Positions 1 through 11,129 of a stretch of DNA of 64,000 nt are shown piece by piece. The stretch lies in the NCBI GenBank assembly GCA_002270565.1, contig NQMI01000030.1, forward strand, positions 248,001-312,000, written 5' to 3'. The notes below the pieces were generated by a model that was not told where the DNA came from, ran no database searches, and saw only the letters and a program-made list of their open reading frames with translations. The DNA comes from Stenocarpella maydis (lineage: Eukaryota; Ascomycota; Sordariomycetes; Diaporthales; Diaporthaceae). The position numbers and the translations under genes were made by a program. Every line of letters begins with the position of its first letter. The stretch's first letter is position 1.

Positions 1-981
1 CAACGGCGTGCCGAGCCCGGTGAATGGTAGAGGGACCAAGCTCGGCTCCCGCAGGAATGGCTTCTCATCGAGGACAAGTGACATGAATAAATCCACATCT
101 CGTAGCGACACGGCCATGGGCCCGCACGTCGCCAGGATCGTCAGCTCAGCCGGGTTCCCGCCGTGCAGCGTCCCGTTCATTGGGAGAAGGTGGCTCGTCG
201 GCTTGAAGCCATATATACCGCAGAACCCAGCAGGGCCGCGTATGCTGCCCCCAATGTCACTCCCTACGCCGAGGACTGAGCCCCGGAGCGCTATCAAGGC
301 ACCCTCGCCACCACTCGAGCCGCCCGCGGAGAGGTCGATGTTGTGCGGGTTGAGGGTGCGCCCATAAGGGCTGACGGTTTCAAGGTGCATGATGCTCTGT
401 GGCTGGTTCGTCTTGCAGTAGAAGACGGCACCCAGCCTGCGTAGAATGGAGACGATGTGGCTGTCGCGCTCGTCGATCTGGCGGCTGGCGATGTAACCGT
501 CGGCGGACCAGTGGCCCGCCATCTGGACGTGCTCCTTGATGGAGACTGGCACGCCGTGGAGCGGACCGACGGGCCTGCCGGTTGCAGCGAGGTGGTCATC
601 CAGCGCCCTTGCCTGGGCCAGAGCCTCATCCATGAACCACTCTGTCAGACAGCAGGTAAGCTGATGGGCGATAATGGCCCGCTTGGCGAACGCGGTGGCG
701 ACGGCCACTGCCGTGAGCCTGCCGTCCCTGATGGCCTTGGCGAGGGCGGTCGCATCGTACTCCTCGGTGATCTCCAATTCGCCAGGGGTCAGGAGCCCGC
801 AGTCACGGGGAATGCTTGTCACATCCCTCGGTGGGCTGTTGATGGTCTCGGGCGGCAGGAGGAGAGCCCTGGGCACCCTGTCCGCAAACTGTTGCTGTAC
901 GATGCTGTCCCGGAGCTGCTCATAGCCCGGTGGACCTCTGGCAATGGCCACGGTCTGGATGGTCGGGAAGACACTCGACAT
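1..981 (-). CDS. Acetamidase-like amidase (C-terminal part beyond window)
   Basis: Amidase-signature hydrolase, probably cleaving an amide such as acetamide in the cytosol. The frame opens at the ATG ending at 981 and stays open for 327 codons to the window edge, so the protein is cut at its C-terminal side. The Ser-cisSer-Lys triad is visible: Lys149 in VSIKEH, the Ser pair at 222-223 in GGSSGG, and Ser246 in GSDIGGS. The spacing (about 73 and 24 residues) matches fatty acid amide hydrolase and fungal AmdS-type enzymes. The N-terminal ~60 residues, with Tyr and Arg/Leu-rich helix-like segments, look like those of fungal acetamidases. No intron is seen in this part. Family assignment is firm; substrate is inferred. 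Confidence 0.93.
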   Translation of the reverse strand, partial: MSSVFPTIQTVAIARGPPGYEQLRDSIVQQQFADRVPRALLLPPETINSPPRDVTSIPRDCGLLTPGELEITEEYDATALAKAIRDGRLTAVAVATAFAKRAIIAHQLTCCLTEWFMDEALAQARALDDHLAATGRPVGPLHGVPVSIKEHVQMAGHWSADGYIASRQIDERDSHIVSILRRLGAVFYCKTNQPQSIMHLETVSPYGRTLNPHNIDLSAGGSSGGEGALIALRGSVLGVGSDIGGSIRGPAGFCGIYGFKPTSHLLPMNGTLHGGNPAELTILATCGPMAVSLRDVDLFMSLVLDEKPFLREPSLVPLPFTGLGTPL

Positions 982-1449
982 GGCTGGGCCCGGCGTGCGA
1001 TGGGGTGTCAGATGGATGGATGGGTGTGTGTCTTGCCTTGACTCGAATCAGCTTTGCGGAGGGGTGTAGTGCGGTCAGGCCCAAGTTCCGTTCCAGCTAG
1101 AACTAAGAGTAAGTAATATGAGCCGCCAACTCTTGCCCGGCGGGGGTCGGTGGCTTGGGGGCGTCGACAGCCGGCGGGGTATTCACCGTTGTGACGCTTC
1201 GTGCATACAGCAGTGTGAGCGCGTGATAAGGGATGGGCGAATTGCCTGTGATTATCGGGGAAATCCTGCGGCACGGCCGTCACCTACATAGTACTACTGC
1301 CTGAGAGGCCGATAAGGAAGAGAGACGCGGCAGCGTCAGTCCAACGGACAATCATTGTCCAATATTGATCTTGTTCTTGGCCTGAAACAAGGGCCTCGTC
1401 AAGGGCTAGCGCCGCACGTTGCCGAGGATGCCGACGTCGTACACGCACA
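982..1449. other. Intergenic, upstream of amidase
   Basis: No coding frame with family similarity on either strand. It holds the 5' flank of the amidase gene and separates it from the F-box pseudogene. No clear promoter element could be named. Confidence 0.5.
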
Positions 1450-3450
1450 TGCGAGGTACGTGCGGCCATCATAGTGCTTCACTGATGACTCCATGATGCT
1501 GGTGCCGCGTGGAATAGTCAGCCGGGCAATGTCCAAGGCGACGACAACACCCCGCAGATGGAAACAAATCTTCAAATCTACCAGATGCGTGCGGTTGCCG
1601 AAGTTGCTTTGTTGCCACCAAAAATCGAAGAGTGAAATATCAATGTACACTGCCAGCTCACCGCCAGGCCAGTTCCCGTAGCGTGTGGGTCTGTCGCAGC
1701 CGTAACGACCAAGAGTAGAATATCTGTCGCGGATGCAGCCCTTGTTGTACCCGAACTCGATGCCACATTATACATATAACTCTCGGCTGAAATGCAGTCG
1801 AATTGCAACGGGATTTTGGAGAAAGACCCCATCGGGGCCACCAGGATTATTCCAAATCAAGGGTCTAAATGCATTGGTGTGATCCAGTCCTTGTCGGAAG
1901 GAAACCTGGTTCAAGTCGACGGAGGGCGGTGTGAAGCCGGGAAACCAGAGTGCACAGATTGCCGCAGATGGTCTTGGGTGGGGGTTCTGCTATTTCCTAA
2001 GTTGGCACTCCCGGATGGTATCAATTCTCGAGCAACTCAAAGGGGGACGATTTTGCATGCCTAAAGTAAGGTTGTCAATGTTGTGACCATCCGCGTCAGT
2101 AGTGACAACTCACATCTAACTCGACCTCTGGGACAGATATGGCGCGTTCTGAGACCAAGCAATCTGTCTGCGGCAGGGTATCTGGCTGCCCGTGCCATCT
2201 GGAACAGCCGATATAGGTATCGGTAATGAATCGAAGCCCCTGTATTCCTCGAGGCCCAATTGCGAGCCTAATCTCCATCAATCCGTTAATCTGTCTGCGA
2301 AGTACTCGACAGCCGCGCACGAACCCTTGATGCGGTTGTCCACCCAGCGCCCCCGTTGTCTACGGCGCCCCGAAAGAATGAAGGCTCGGCCAGTAGTTCG
2401 AGAGAAAGGACCTATTTGAGGTGATTTGCCAGTCTCCATACTCGCCTGCTATTCCGCATCACGCTGGATCGGGAGAATTTCGCGTCGGAAGTTTTCTTGT
2501 ACACAAAGCGCCATTCTCATAAGTGGTCTGACGAGTGGACTGACTCAAAAAGCCAGCCTCGTTCAGCGGCTTCCCTTTTGAGCCTGGTGGCCGAGAACAG
2601 CTGACAGTCGAATGTATCCAGGAAACACTGTGAAGCCAAGCGTGTGTTGAGGAAGTCAGGTGAGCAGATGAGTTGCGATCATGGCTCGAAGCTCTTGGGG
2701 AAGTTGATAAAATGGGTCAAATCTCGGGTTTGATGTGATGGATCTCGCCCTCCTCGCTGGTAGCCATCGTGGTAATTCTCGAAGCATGATGCGCATTTGG
2801 TTTGAACAGTAGGGATCAGTCTTAGGAGAGCTGGCTCAGTCCACCCGCTATGGTGATAGGGACCAAGCTGGGCCCTCTTCGGAGTCACTGGAGCCAGAAT
2901 CCTCGTGACCATCCATATCTTACACCCCCGGGTCATCAATCACATCCCGAGGGTAATGTGGCCTTTTCTACCAGCAATGAAGATCCCCCATAGGTGTGGC
3001 CCTAGTTGGTGCATTTCAGTTCAAAAGCCATAGTCATCGACAAGCAGAGTTCGGATAGCCGGTCCAAGGGCACTGATTCTGGATGGAACGTTTTCTCCAT
3101 GACAGACCAGCAGCTGCGGTGGAATACAAAGCCACGAGGTTAATTCCCATACTGGTGTACAACCTCAAATTTAAGGTTGTGCATGATATTGTAGCCGCAT
3201 GTGTGCCAGAACGCATTTGAGTTGGAAGGTGCAACAAAGGAACCGCGGTTTCCATCAACACATAGGCCCACGCCTGTCAGCCTGACGTTTCCCTTTGAGG
3301 TAGAGATAACTGGAGGGATTGTAAGACAATCTTCCATGTGATGGGGTTTGCGGACTTGGATGCTCCAAACTCGCTCAGCCAAGAAATGGGGTAATCACTC
3401 CTCGGGCCCAGAGGCCGTATGCTGAAGCCGCACAGGTTACAAGAATGCAT
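1450..3450 (-). pseudogene. Pseudogene of a fungal F-box family protein
   Basis: Pieces of one long protein lie in order on the minus strand but in shifting frames with several stops. Order: a Cys-containing N-terminus (CNLCGF, starting at the ATG ending 3450); LTGVG and FVAP segments; FHRSCWSVMEKTFHP (about 3100); a GHTYGG segment after a TAG; an F-box-like helix DPFYQLPQELRAMIATHL (about 2700); a WRFVYKKTSDAK segment; and a C-terminal NWPGGELAVYIDI segment (about 1660). This order matches a large, highly duplicated fungal family that pairs a Cys-rich N-terminus and an F-box with a long C-terminal domain (possibly the one labelled DUF7600). Stops occur at TAA (after YGN, about 3148), TAG (about 3001) and TGA (HL*EWRF, about 2520), with a frameshift just after the F-box. 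Not functional as it stands. The family match is by memory, so exact ends are approximate. Confidence 0.75.
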
Positions 3451-4731
3451 GGTTGTTTTAATGAGCTCCAATTGCTAAAGGATTCTGGGCCATGTTCTTG
3501 CCCACATTTGGGGCACGGAACTGATCACGGGGATATGATTTTACTTCAGCAGCCGATGCCGGGATATGCAGCATAGTGGAACGTGAGAACATTGTTCCTG
3601 TAGACGGCAACTAGAAATACATGAATGCCGCACGGTTACAGTTCAAAGCTAATGAAATCATATTCAATAACGATGGATATAGAGTTTTGATGGGATAAGC
3701 AGAAAAGATTCAAAAGGCACATTCGAAGAGCATAGATTAACCTCTAGACTGGCCAACCTATGAGAGCACCCCAGCCGGTGAGGATCAGCTCTTCCATGAA
3801 CTACAATGGCAGAAGCGGCCAATATGACCTTCATGCTGTCTCTAAAATAACCTATGTCAGTCGCCTTCATGGCAACCACTATTCCTAGACCCTCATAGAC
3901 TGAGGGGAGCATCTGTGACCTGGATAATGCACGAGAGCTGGTACACCGAGTCTATCGAGGGGATCAAATCTTCTTCCCGCTATGATTTGTTTATTCTAAT
4001 AGGGTTCAGAGTGAAGTCATTGCCTAGGTTCTACCGAGGCACGGTATTCTTTGAACCACCTGGGTGAGAATATGTTGTTGTGTTTCTGAGACACTGTAGT
4101 TATGTCACGCCCTTGGTACTTCCTCGCCATATATTTTATTCTTAACCTCTCTGCTGCAAGATTGGTACGCTTGTGAATTTGCTCCGGTATTTTGAACGGC
4201 CTGTATCTAAAAAATACCCCGAGAAATATTTCGTCGAATTAATCCATCGGAGCCTGTCCCCTCACCACGAATGCATAAACAGTGCTTCCGAGAAAGTTAC
4301 AAGTGCCTGATGAGAAATCTACAAAAGCAAGTCCGAATGGACTCTAAAATTTTATCCTGTCCAGCCCTGAGTAGCTGGTATTTGATCGCAGCTCAAGAGC
4401 GATTAATTGAAAAACAAAGGGGAAGAGCGGAACTAAAAGTAAACCATATACCACATCTCGAAGCAAAATGCTCATTGAAGAGAAACGGACCAGGATAACG
4501 GGCTTTGCTTCCCCCTGGCAACCTGCTCATACGCAATTAGAGAACTACATGATGATGCCAAATTGTATCTTGACGTAAAAAGTTGCCGTCACTATATGGT
4601 GTTTGTCGCCGTTGACAGATACTCGAGGTTCTACTGGATGCGAAAAGATGCGGGAATCATAAGTCTAAAGCTGTATAGTTACCTGAACAGCTGAATACTG
4701 TGAAAAGCTACATGACGGTTTTGGAAAGGCG
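3451..4731. other. Gene-free interval
   Basis: No supported gene. A short plus-strand stretch near 4570-4660 reads YMVFVAVDRYSRFYWMRK, which faintly resembles the catalytic-core start of a retroelement integrase, but there is no supporting context on either side. The rest shows only short open frames. Confidence 0.4.
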
Positions 4732-5639
4732 CTAGAATGACATGGTCTTCTCCATGATATCCATCAAGTCGGCAGCTCGCCTGGCCAGGTCCTTACACTC
4801 ATGCGAGCCTTCGCCACCCATGGCAACAGCAGCTTTGAACCCCTCCTTCCAGAACTGCCATCTCTCCAGAGAGACAACGGCCGCCGACGCCAGACTGCAG
4901 CCATCTCCAAGCCGCCACATTCTGTCCTCAACTTCGCTAATTGGAAGCGGGTTTACCATGTACTTGAAGATCTCTTGGCCATCCCAGAGAATCCACTGCG
5001 CAGCTGCCATGACGTGGTCCTGGTGGAGCTTACCCCGGCCCTGGCCATTCTCACCCGGCTCCGTCTCGAAGGCATCACGCATCTCCCACACTGCGAATGT
5101 GGGCATCCCAGGAGTCCAGACACCGGTAGCTTCTAGTTGAGCAAGGAAGGCATGGTAGTTGACCCATTCGAGCGGCGTATCTTTCGCCTCGGGACCTGAG
5201 CAAATTTTCAGTTCAACCCGTTCAAACTGAAAGAGTGGATCAGGGAACTTTATGAATTACCTTGCAAGTTGTCTCTGAGCTGATCACCCAGTGCCTGCAA
5301 GGTGACGCAAAGCCCCTCTTCCCCCTCCACGGTTGATCGGGATACCAGTTTCGGCGACCGGGTGAGGTATTTCAAGAGTCGCACCAGCCTGGCATGGGAA
5401 GAGTGCTGGTACGGAATCTGGGCTGCGACCTCCACCACGAGGGTTGCGAACACGAAGCCCTCGTCGGAATATGGCTTGGCCGCTGGCAGGCGAGCCAGGA
5501 TGGACTGGGCTGTGTCAGGGATTGAGATCTCGGACTGTGGCTCGAGGAACTCTTTCAGAGTCGTGGCTAGATTCACTTCGAGGTCTGTACCGCGCTGGCC
5601 GATGAGCGCGGCTATTCTGAGATTGAGTGAAGAAGCCAT
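4732..5639 (-). CDS. DUF3632-like fungal protein of unknown function
   Basis: Two exons, complement(join(4732..5195, 5261..5639)), giving 280 residues. The intron is 65 bp with donor GTAATT and acceptor CTCAG and restores one continuous frame (…RDNLQ-GPEAKD…). The protein is helical and soluble. It has a conserved-looking core, PLEWVNYHAFLAQLEATG, followed by WEMRDAFE, and a C-terminal SLERWQFWKEGF helix. This arrangement resembles the fungal DUF3632 family (unknown function, often in multigene sets). No signal peptide or membrane segment is seen. It is intact although it sits directly beside the decayed block to its right and a pseudogene to its left. The gene model is good; the family label is recalled rather than searched. 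Confidence 0.78.
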
Positions 5640-5859
5640 GGGGATTTGTGAGCGAGTGTGTGGCGAGGGAGGGAGAACGCGTCAGTGGGTATTGCAGATT
5701 GTCAAGATTGTTAGGTGCTTTAGGCCCCTGCACAGCCTACTGTGTGTGCCACTATGTGGAAAACGAAAAGCCACCGCCCCGCCCCCCCGGTCAGAGTTAT
5801 AAGTATTCCCATAACATATCTCTAATTTTTTTTTCAAAATTGCGTATACTTCTAACTTT
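5640..5859. promoter_or_regulatory. 5' flank of the DUF3632-like gene
   Basis: Short transition from the start codon of the minus-strand gene to the AT-rich block. It contains a C-rich run (about 5776-5790) and then abruptly turns into A/T-dominated sequence from about 5810. No precise promoter element can be assigned. Confidence 0.35.
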
Positions 5860-7199
5860 TTTTTATAAATAATAAGAATTTAATACTATAATATCGTTTG
5901 CTAATTAGTGGTTTATTTTAATTAGTAATTTATTTTTATTGAATTTATTAAATATAAATAACTCTAATACTTATTTAAAGTTAAAAAATTAATAAACTTT
6001 AATATTAATTAATATTAATTACTCTTATCTACTTATTATTAAATATATTTATAGATTTAAGTATACTTATAAGAATATAATATAATTAATAATTATTTAT
6101 ATCTTCATAAAACTAGTTTTCCTCTTTTAAGTATAAGGGTTACTAAAGGCCTTAATTATTCTTTCAAAATTATATTATATATAACTACAGTTTATTATTA
6201 GTATTAGAAGACTAATTAATAGTAGCCGCTATTATTATATAGTAGCTAGATAGGTATAGAGAATATTTAGAGAATTTCCTATTATAGTATAATAGAATAT
6301 GTTATTATGTAATAATAATATTTCCTTTAGATATTCTCTTATTCTTTCAGAAAAAGAAGTAATCTTATTTTCCTAGAGTAATACCTAATAATTAGTAGCT
6401 ATAACTTAGTTATATCTTATATAAATAACTTTCTATAAAAGATTCTCCCTTTAAATAGAGTATTATGAGCTAACTACGATGGCACCTAAGGGACCCATTC
6501 TGATAACTAAGGAATTAGAATTGGATGCCAAGATGTAACTCTGCAGGCCCTTAATAATGAAGGTAGCAATCGCATAGGATTAGGGTTAGGGACTCACTAA
6601 CTAGGGTGAACTGATAGAACTAATAGCGGTCCTAGCAACTATAGGGGTGGACCAATAGGACTAGAAGCAGTTTTAGCAACTATAAGAATAGACCGCTTAT
6701 ATTACTAGCGATCCTTGTAATTTATTACTAGAACCCACTAAAATGATAAACTATATAAATACACATTTATTAGTAGTAAATAGCACCTAAATAAAACAGC
6801 TCTTTAGTAGTTAATCTAAATATCTAAGTATTTATTTAGATGGCCTTATTAGCTCTTACTTAGCTATACCTAATTATATATTAATATATCTATAATTTAA
6901 ATATCTTCTAAATATAAGCCTATATATTAAGTTTATTAGTTAGAAAATTTAATAATTATTATATTTTAAATACTTTGATTTTAATATTTATATAAGTATT
7001 CTATAATAACTTAAATAATTAACAAACACTTTACTTTAAAAATATTGAAATTTAATATTAATAATATTCCTTAATATAATATAGGTTAAGAAATAGTAAA
7101 TACTATATATTATTTTTTTTACTGCTTAAAAGTATTAATAAATAATAATATAGATGAATTATTTTTAAAGCTTTATAACATGATAAATTTATTAAAATA

Positions 7200-8360
7200 A
7201 AAAATGACTAACTTTTAGGAGAAACTTTATGGCCTTTTTATTACTATTAATATTATTAATATACCTATTGCTATTAAGGAATTTATAAAGCTTAGTATAT
7301 TTACAACCTATAATAGAACTCTAGGATAAGTTTAAATATACCTTACCTAGGTTAAAAGCTATTAGTAATTATATAAATTAGATACTTAAGCTAATAGAAA
7401 AAGAGTTATATATATATCTTCCTTTTAAAGGAGATAAAGCTTTCTATAATTTAAACCGTATTTTAAGAGCTACTTAAAAAAATGAAGACTTTAAATAATA
7501 TAAATATAAGACTTATGAAATCCTAAAGAATTATAATAGCTATAAAAAAGACATAAAGATACTTTTCTAGGACCTTAATAAAGAATGATAAGCTAAATAG
7601 AAAGTAATAAAACTTAAGTAAAAAGAACTTAATTTAATATATATAGTAAAAATTTAATATATTTATATCTATATTAAGTATACAAATAATACTTATATTT
7701 TTTATATTTTATAAAACGTTTAAGAAGCAGTGAAGAATAAAGTAATAAAGTAAGANNNNNNNNNNNNNNNNNNNNNNNNNNNNNNNNNNNNNNNNNNNNN
7801 NNNNNNNNNNNNNNNNNNNNNNNNNNNNNNNNNNNNNNNNNNNNNNNNNNNNNNNNNNNNNNNNNNNNNNNNNNNNNNNNNNNNNNNNNNNNNNNNNNNN
7901 NNNNNNNNNNNNNNNNNNNNNNNNNNNNGTTATATATCATTACTAAGTAATATAGTTATAGAATTATGAAAATAAAAAGTAATATCAATTTGAGAGATTT
8001 AAAAAGATATTTTAGATAAACTTTCTTTGATATAAAAAAATAATAAGATATATAAATTAAAAGAGTTTAAGGAACTAATTCTTAAAAAGAAGGATACAGT
8101 CTACCATTTATAACGAATATTAAAGGTAATAACCTAATAATATACTTAATTATAAAAATATTAAACTCTATTAAAAGATTTTTAAAAAAAAGTCTTAGAT
8201 ACTACCTATAGACTTTTAGTAATGAAAGGGATATAATAATACTTAGTTTTTATATTTTACTCTTAAAACTAATACTTAAGAAAGTAAAACTTAAAATATA
8301 TATTAACACTATTAATGATTTCAATATAGATGATAAAGTAAAGATACTTATAAACTTAAA
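7200..8360 (+). pseudogene. Retroelement gag-like remnant (copia-type?)
   Basis: Reading the plus strand through TAA/TAG gives Lys/Leu-rich helical stretches on both sides of the assembly gap. At about 8040-8110 the frame reads KLKEFKELILKKKDTVYH, the usual 'leucine-rich helix, then K-x-D-T-V-x-x-(Y/H)' layout of copia-type Gag proteins. It continues for about 60 codons with only stop-codon damage. Before the gap, segments such as YNSYKKDIKILF are similar in style. No Pol domain was seen. Decay is too heavy to name a family. Confidence 0.4.
7756..7928. other. Assembly gap (173 Ns)
   Basis: A run of Ns inside the AT-rich repeat block. Its real length is unknown. The flanks continue the same composition, so this is probably an unresolved repeat. 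Confidence 0.99.
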
Positions 8361-9259
8361 ACAGTATAAAAGGATTATAAAATAATTTATTAAATGAAAA
8401 GGCTATAACTTAAGTAACATTATATAAGAAATAAATAATAACTTAATATACTATTGGAATAAGCTTAGGTAATATTATGCCGAATCTGTAGTAAACTAAC
8501 CTCCTATAGCTAGAAAAATAACCTTGAATAAAATAAGTACTAATTAATTAAAGATCTAAGATAGCTAGAATAAGAGACCTATTAGGACTACTTACTAGCC
8601 TTAACATTAAACCAATCTGATACCTTAAATTAATACTAACCTTAACTAGTTAGAAAGCTTAACTAATTAATAATAAAACTAATAAAAAACACATATAAAT
8701 CTACTAATTAAATAGCTAATAAGTAAAGTATTATTAGATTAATTAACAACTTAACTAAATGAGAAGCACTATTAGTTAATATGTTAGTAATTAAGAATAT
8801 TTACTAATAAAACTTTCTACTAGATAAGCTATTTATAGATATATTTCCTTTAGTACCAATATCCAGGAATCTTTCATAATTAATATTTAATTTACTGTAG
8901 AACTTTAATTAAAATATTTACTTCTGCCTTATAATGCAATTAGACTTCTTACGCTATTATACTACTAGCCTCCTTTATAAAACAATAGCAAGCAGCCTTA
9001 GTAGATTATTTAATAATCTCTACATACTCCACCTTAGCCTCCTTATTCTCTATATAATCTAACTTATTAATAATATTAATGCCCTAATATATAGTATATA
9101 CTATCTTCTTAGCTTGTAAATATTATTATTATTATAAATAGTATATCTTTATAATTGCCCTCTTTAACTCTTTCTTAGCCTTATTAAGTATAGCCTTAAC
9201 TGGATTATACTACTTAATACTCTTTTGTATCTAAATAAGGATAAGCGTATATATATTAN

Positions 9260-9542
9260 TGTCGTTCCCGGCCGCGACCCACGAGTCCTTGGACTCCTGG
9301 GTGAACTCGAAGCCGGTCTTGGGGCCGAGGCCCCTGCTCTGGATGTTGACCTGCTCACGCAGTGCCTTGAGAGCCTGTGGTGGTGTGTAAGCAGTGATTT
9401 TTTTTTTTTTGGGCTGAGGGAAATATTTTCGGGCATCATGTGTCGGAGCGGGGGACATACCTGGCCATAGACCATCTGGTCGCGAGGGGGCGCATATTCG
9501 GAGGCGTCAGAGACCTCGTTGGTCAGCCTGGAGCCCCTAACG
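9260..9542 (-). pseudogene. Undecayed host gene fragment with intact intron
   Basis: An island of normal GC content inside AT-rich DNA. On the minus strand two open segments, complement(join(9260..9374, 9461..9542)), are joined by a clean 86-bp intron (donor GTATGT, acceptor CACAG, phase 0). They read ...SDASEYAPPRDQMVYGQ then ALKALREQVNIQS... up to the single N at 9259. Codons end mostly in C or G, as in the intact genes of this window. I do not recognise the protein. It has no start or stop and is cut at the N on one side and by AT-rich DNA on the other, so it is either a piece of a gene captured by a transposon or a contig end misjoined here. Confidence 0.6.
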
Positions 9543-9649
9543 CGATAAGAGAGTTATAAGGGGAATAAAGGGTGCTAAGAAGGGAGGGTAGAAGAAGGCA
9601 TAAGAAAAGATTTCACAATATATACGTATATATTAGACAGATATAAGTT

Positions 9650-10985
9650 TATAAGGTATAAAAACATTGATTCTTTAGGACTAGAAATTTTTCAAAAGCA
9701 ACACAAGAGGGCCCCTTCTTATAGTCTTGAGGGCAACGCTAGGGCTGGTTTTCCCCTGGATTCCGGAACACACCGGTTCCCCTAGACCCCGGAACAATAG
9801 TACCCACATTGCTAGCAGTTATAACAAGTGGGCCCCCTAGGTACTAGAGGGCTGCCCTGCGGCTAAGGACACTCATATATATAGTGCTCATGCTGCTAGC
9901 ATTTATAGCAGGTTATCTCTCTGGGCGCTATTAGGTTGTTAGGTTAATTTGCTATTGTAGTATTATTACTATATATATCTAGCTTACTAGTCCTTACATA
10001 AGGCCCGCTTGGCCTAAGTTAATAGAGCCTTATAATATGCCCTAGCTAGTAGTAGTATCTATATATAGTGTAATTATAACTATTACCAGTGTTAGTAGTA
10101 GCATTAGTATTATGCAGTAGGAATGAATTAGTCCCTAGGGCAGCTTCTATTCATTATACTAGGCTAAGAAGGTTATTCTAATTACTTAGTAACTATATTT
10201 ATATATTAATAGTAATATGAATATCTCTTTAGAATCTATTAAAGATATTAGCAATATATTTCTTATTAATAGGAGTCTGGTTAGCCTCTATTTTATTTTC
10301 TTAGTACTAGTATATAAATTCTATAATGAACTTATATTCCCCTTAGGAGAGGCTTGCATACTTTACTACTATAGTTATAATATGGGTAGTAGGATTAGCT
10401 AGCTAGTTCTAAAGAAACTTCTTTAGGTCTAAGAAAGATAAAGAGTAGAGGTTCTTCCCTATTATTTTAATTTAAGTAGTATAGCTAATTCAGTCCTACT
10501 TAAGCTCTACTTATAAGTAGCATACTATATAGCTAGTCTTTTCCCAATCCTCCTTAAGACTATATAAGTAGAAATAATACTCTAGGTTATAGAGGAAGGT
10601 ATTTAACTTTATAAATAATAACCCTATATATTTTAGAGTGAGTAGGTTGCTAGTGTGCTCATGCGGTATAAGAGTAGCTTCCCCGCTAGGACTGCTTGTG
10701 GGTAAGGAGCTATAGTAGCTTAGAAGTATTGCTAGGGCAAAGGTAATATACAAGTTATCTTTAGAATAAAGAAGGAGCGCTAGCCTTATGCATTTAGCCT
10801 AGAGGTACTAGTGTAATTATTCTTCTTCTAGCCGCTAGTTAATTTCTTTTTCTTTGCATTTAAGAGCCTTCTTACTAAGGTAGGTATCCCTATTAGTTAT
10901 ATCCTTAATATTTAAGTATAGCAGTGCAGCTATATATATGCTAAGAGGGAGTATATCTGCCTTATAAGGTTGGGCTAAAGGAGGT
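9650..10985 (-). pseudogene. LTR-retrotransposon gag, RIP-mutated, frame intact
   Basis: One minus-strand frame runs about 440 codons without a frameshift, but with many TAG/TAA where Gln codons are expected. Features in order: a Lys/Glu-rich N-terminus; NLEYYFYLYSLKEDWEKT (about 10600-10550), typical of the Gag capsid domain; a helical segment about 10390-10150 (FIIEFIY, IFNRF, LLSLV) like the C-terminal capsid helices; then three zinc-knuckle cores in the same frame. Knuckle 1 (10022-10063) reads YRYYY*LGHIIRLY, i.e. CCHC with each Cys now Tyr. Knuckle 2 (9869-9910) reads CYKC*QHEHYIYEC. Knuckle 3 (about 9800-9826) reads CYNC*QCGYY. Nearly all inferred changes are CpA/TpG to TpA. No protease or reverse transcriptase follows; the fragment at 9260-9542 lies where pol should be. 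Confidence 0.8.
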
Positions 10986-11129
10986 TAGGTTTCAGGAGGA
11001 AGCGTGAACTAGGTTTCCAGGTTTAGCAGATTACACTCTAGGCCCGCCCTACTCAGATACAGCAGTACTACAGCGCAACAAAGTTAGCTAGAGTATAGGG
11101 GCTATGCTAGTATCCTAGATAGTCTACTT

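Noticed and set aside
6580..6591. TTAGGGTTAGGG, two telomere-type units
   Set aside because: Only two units in AT-rich DNA. Too short to claim an interstitial telomere or a chromosome end.
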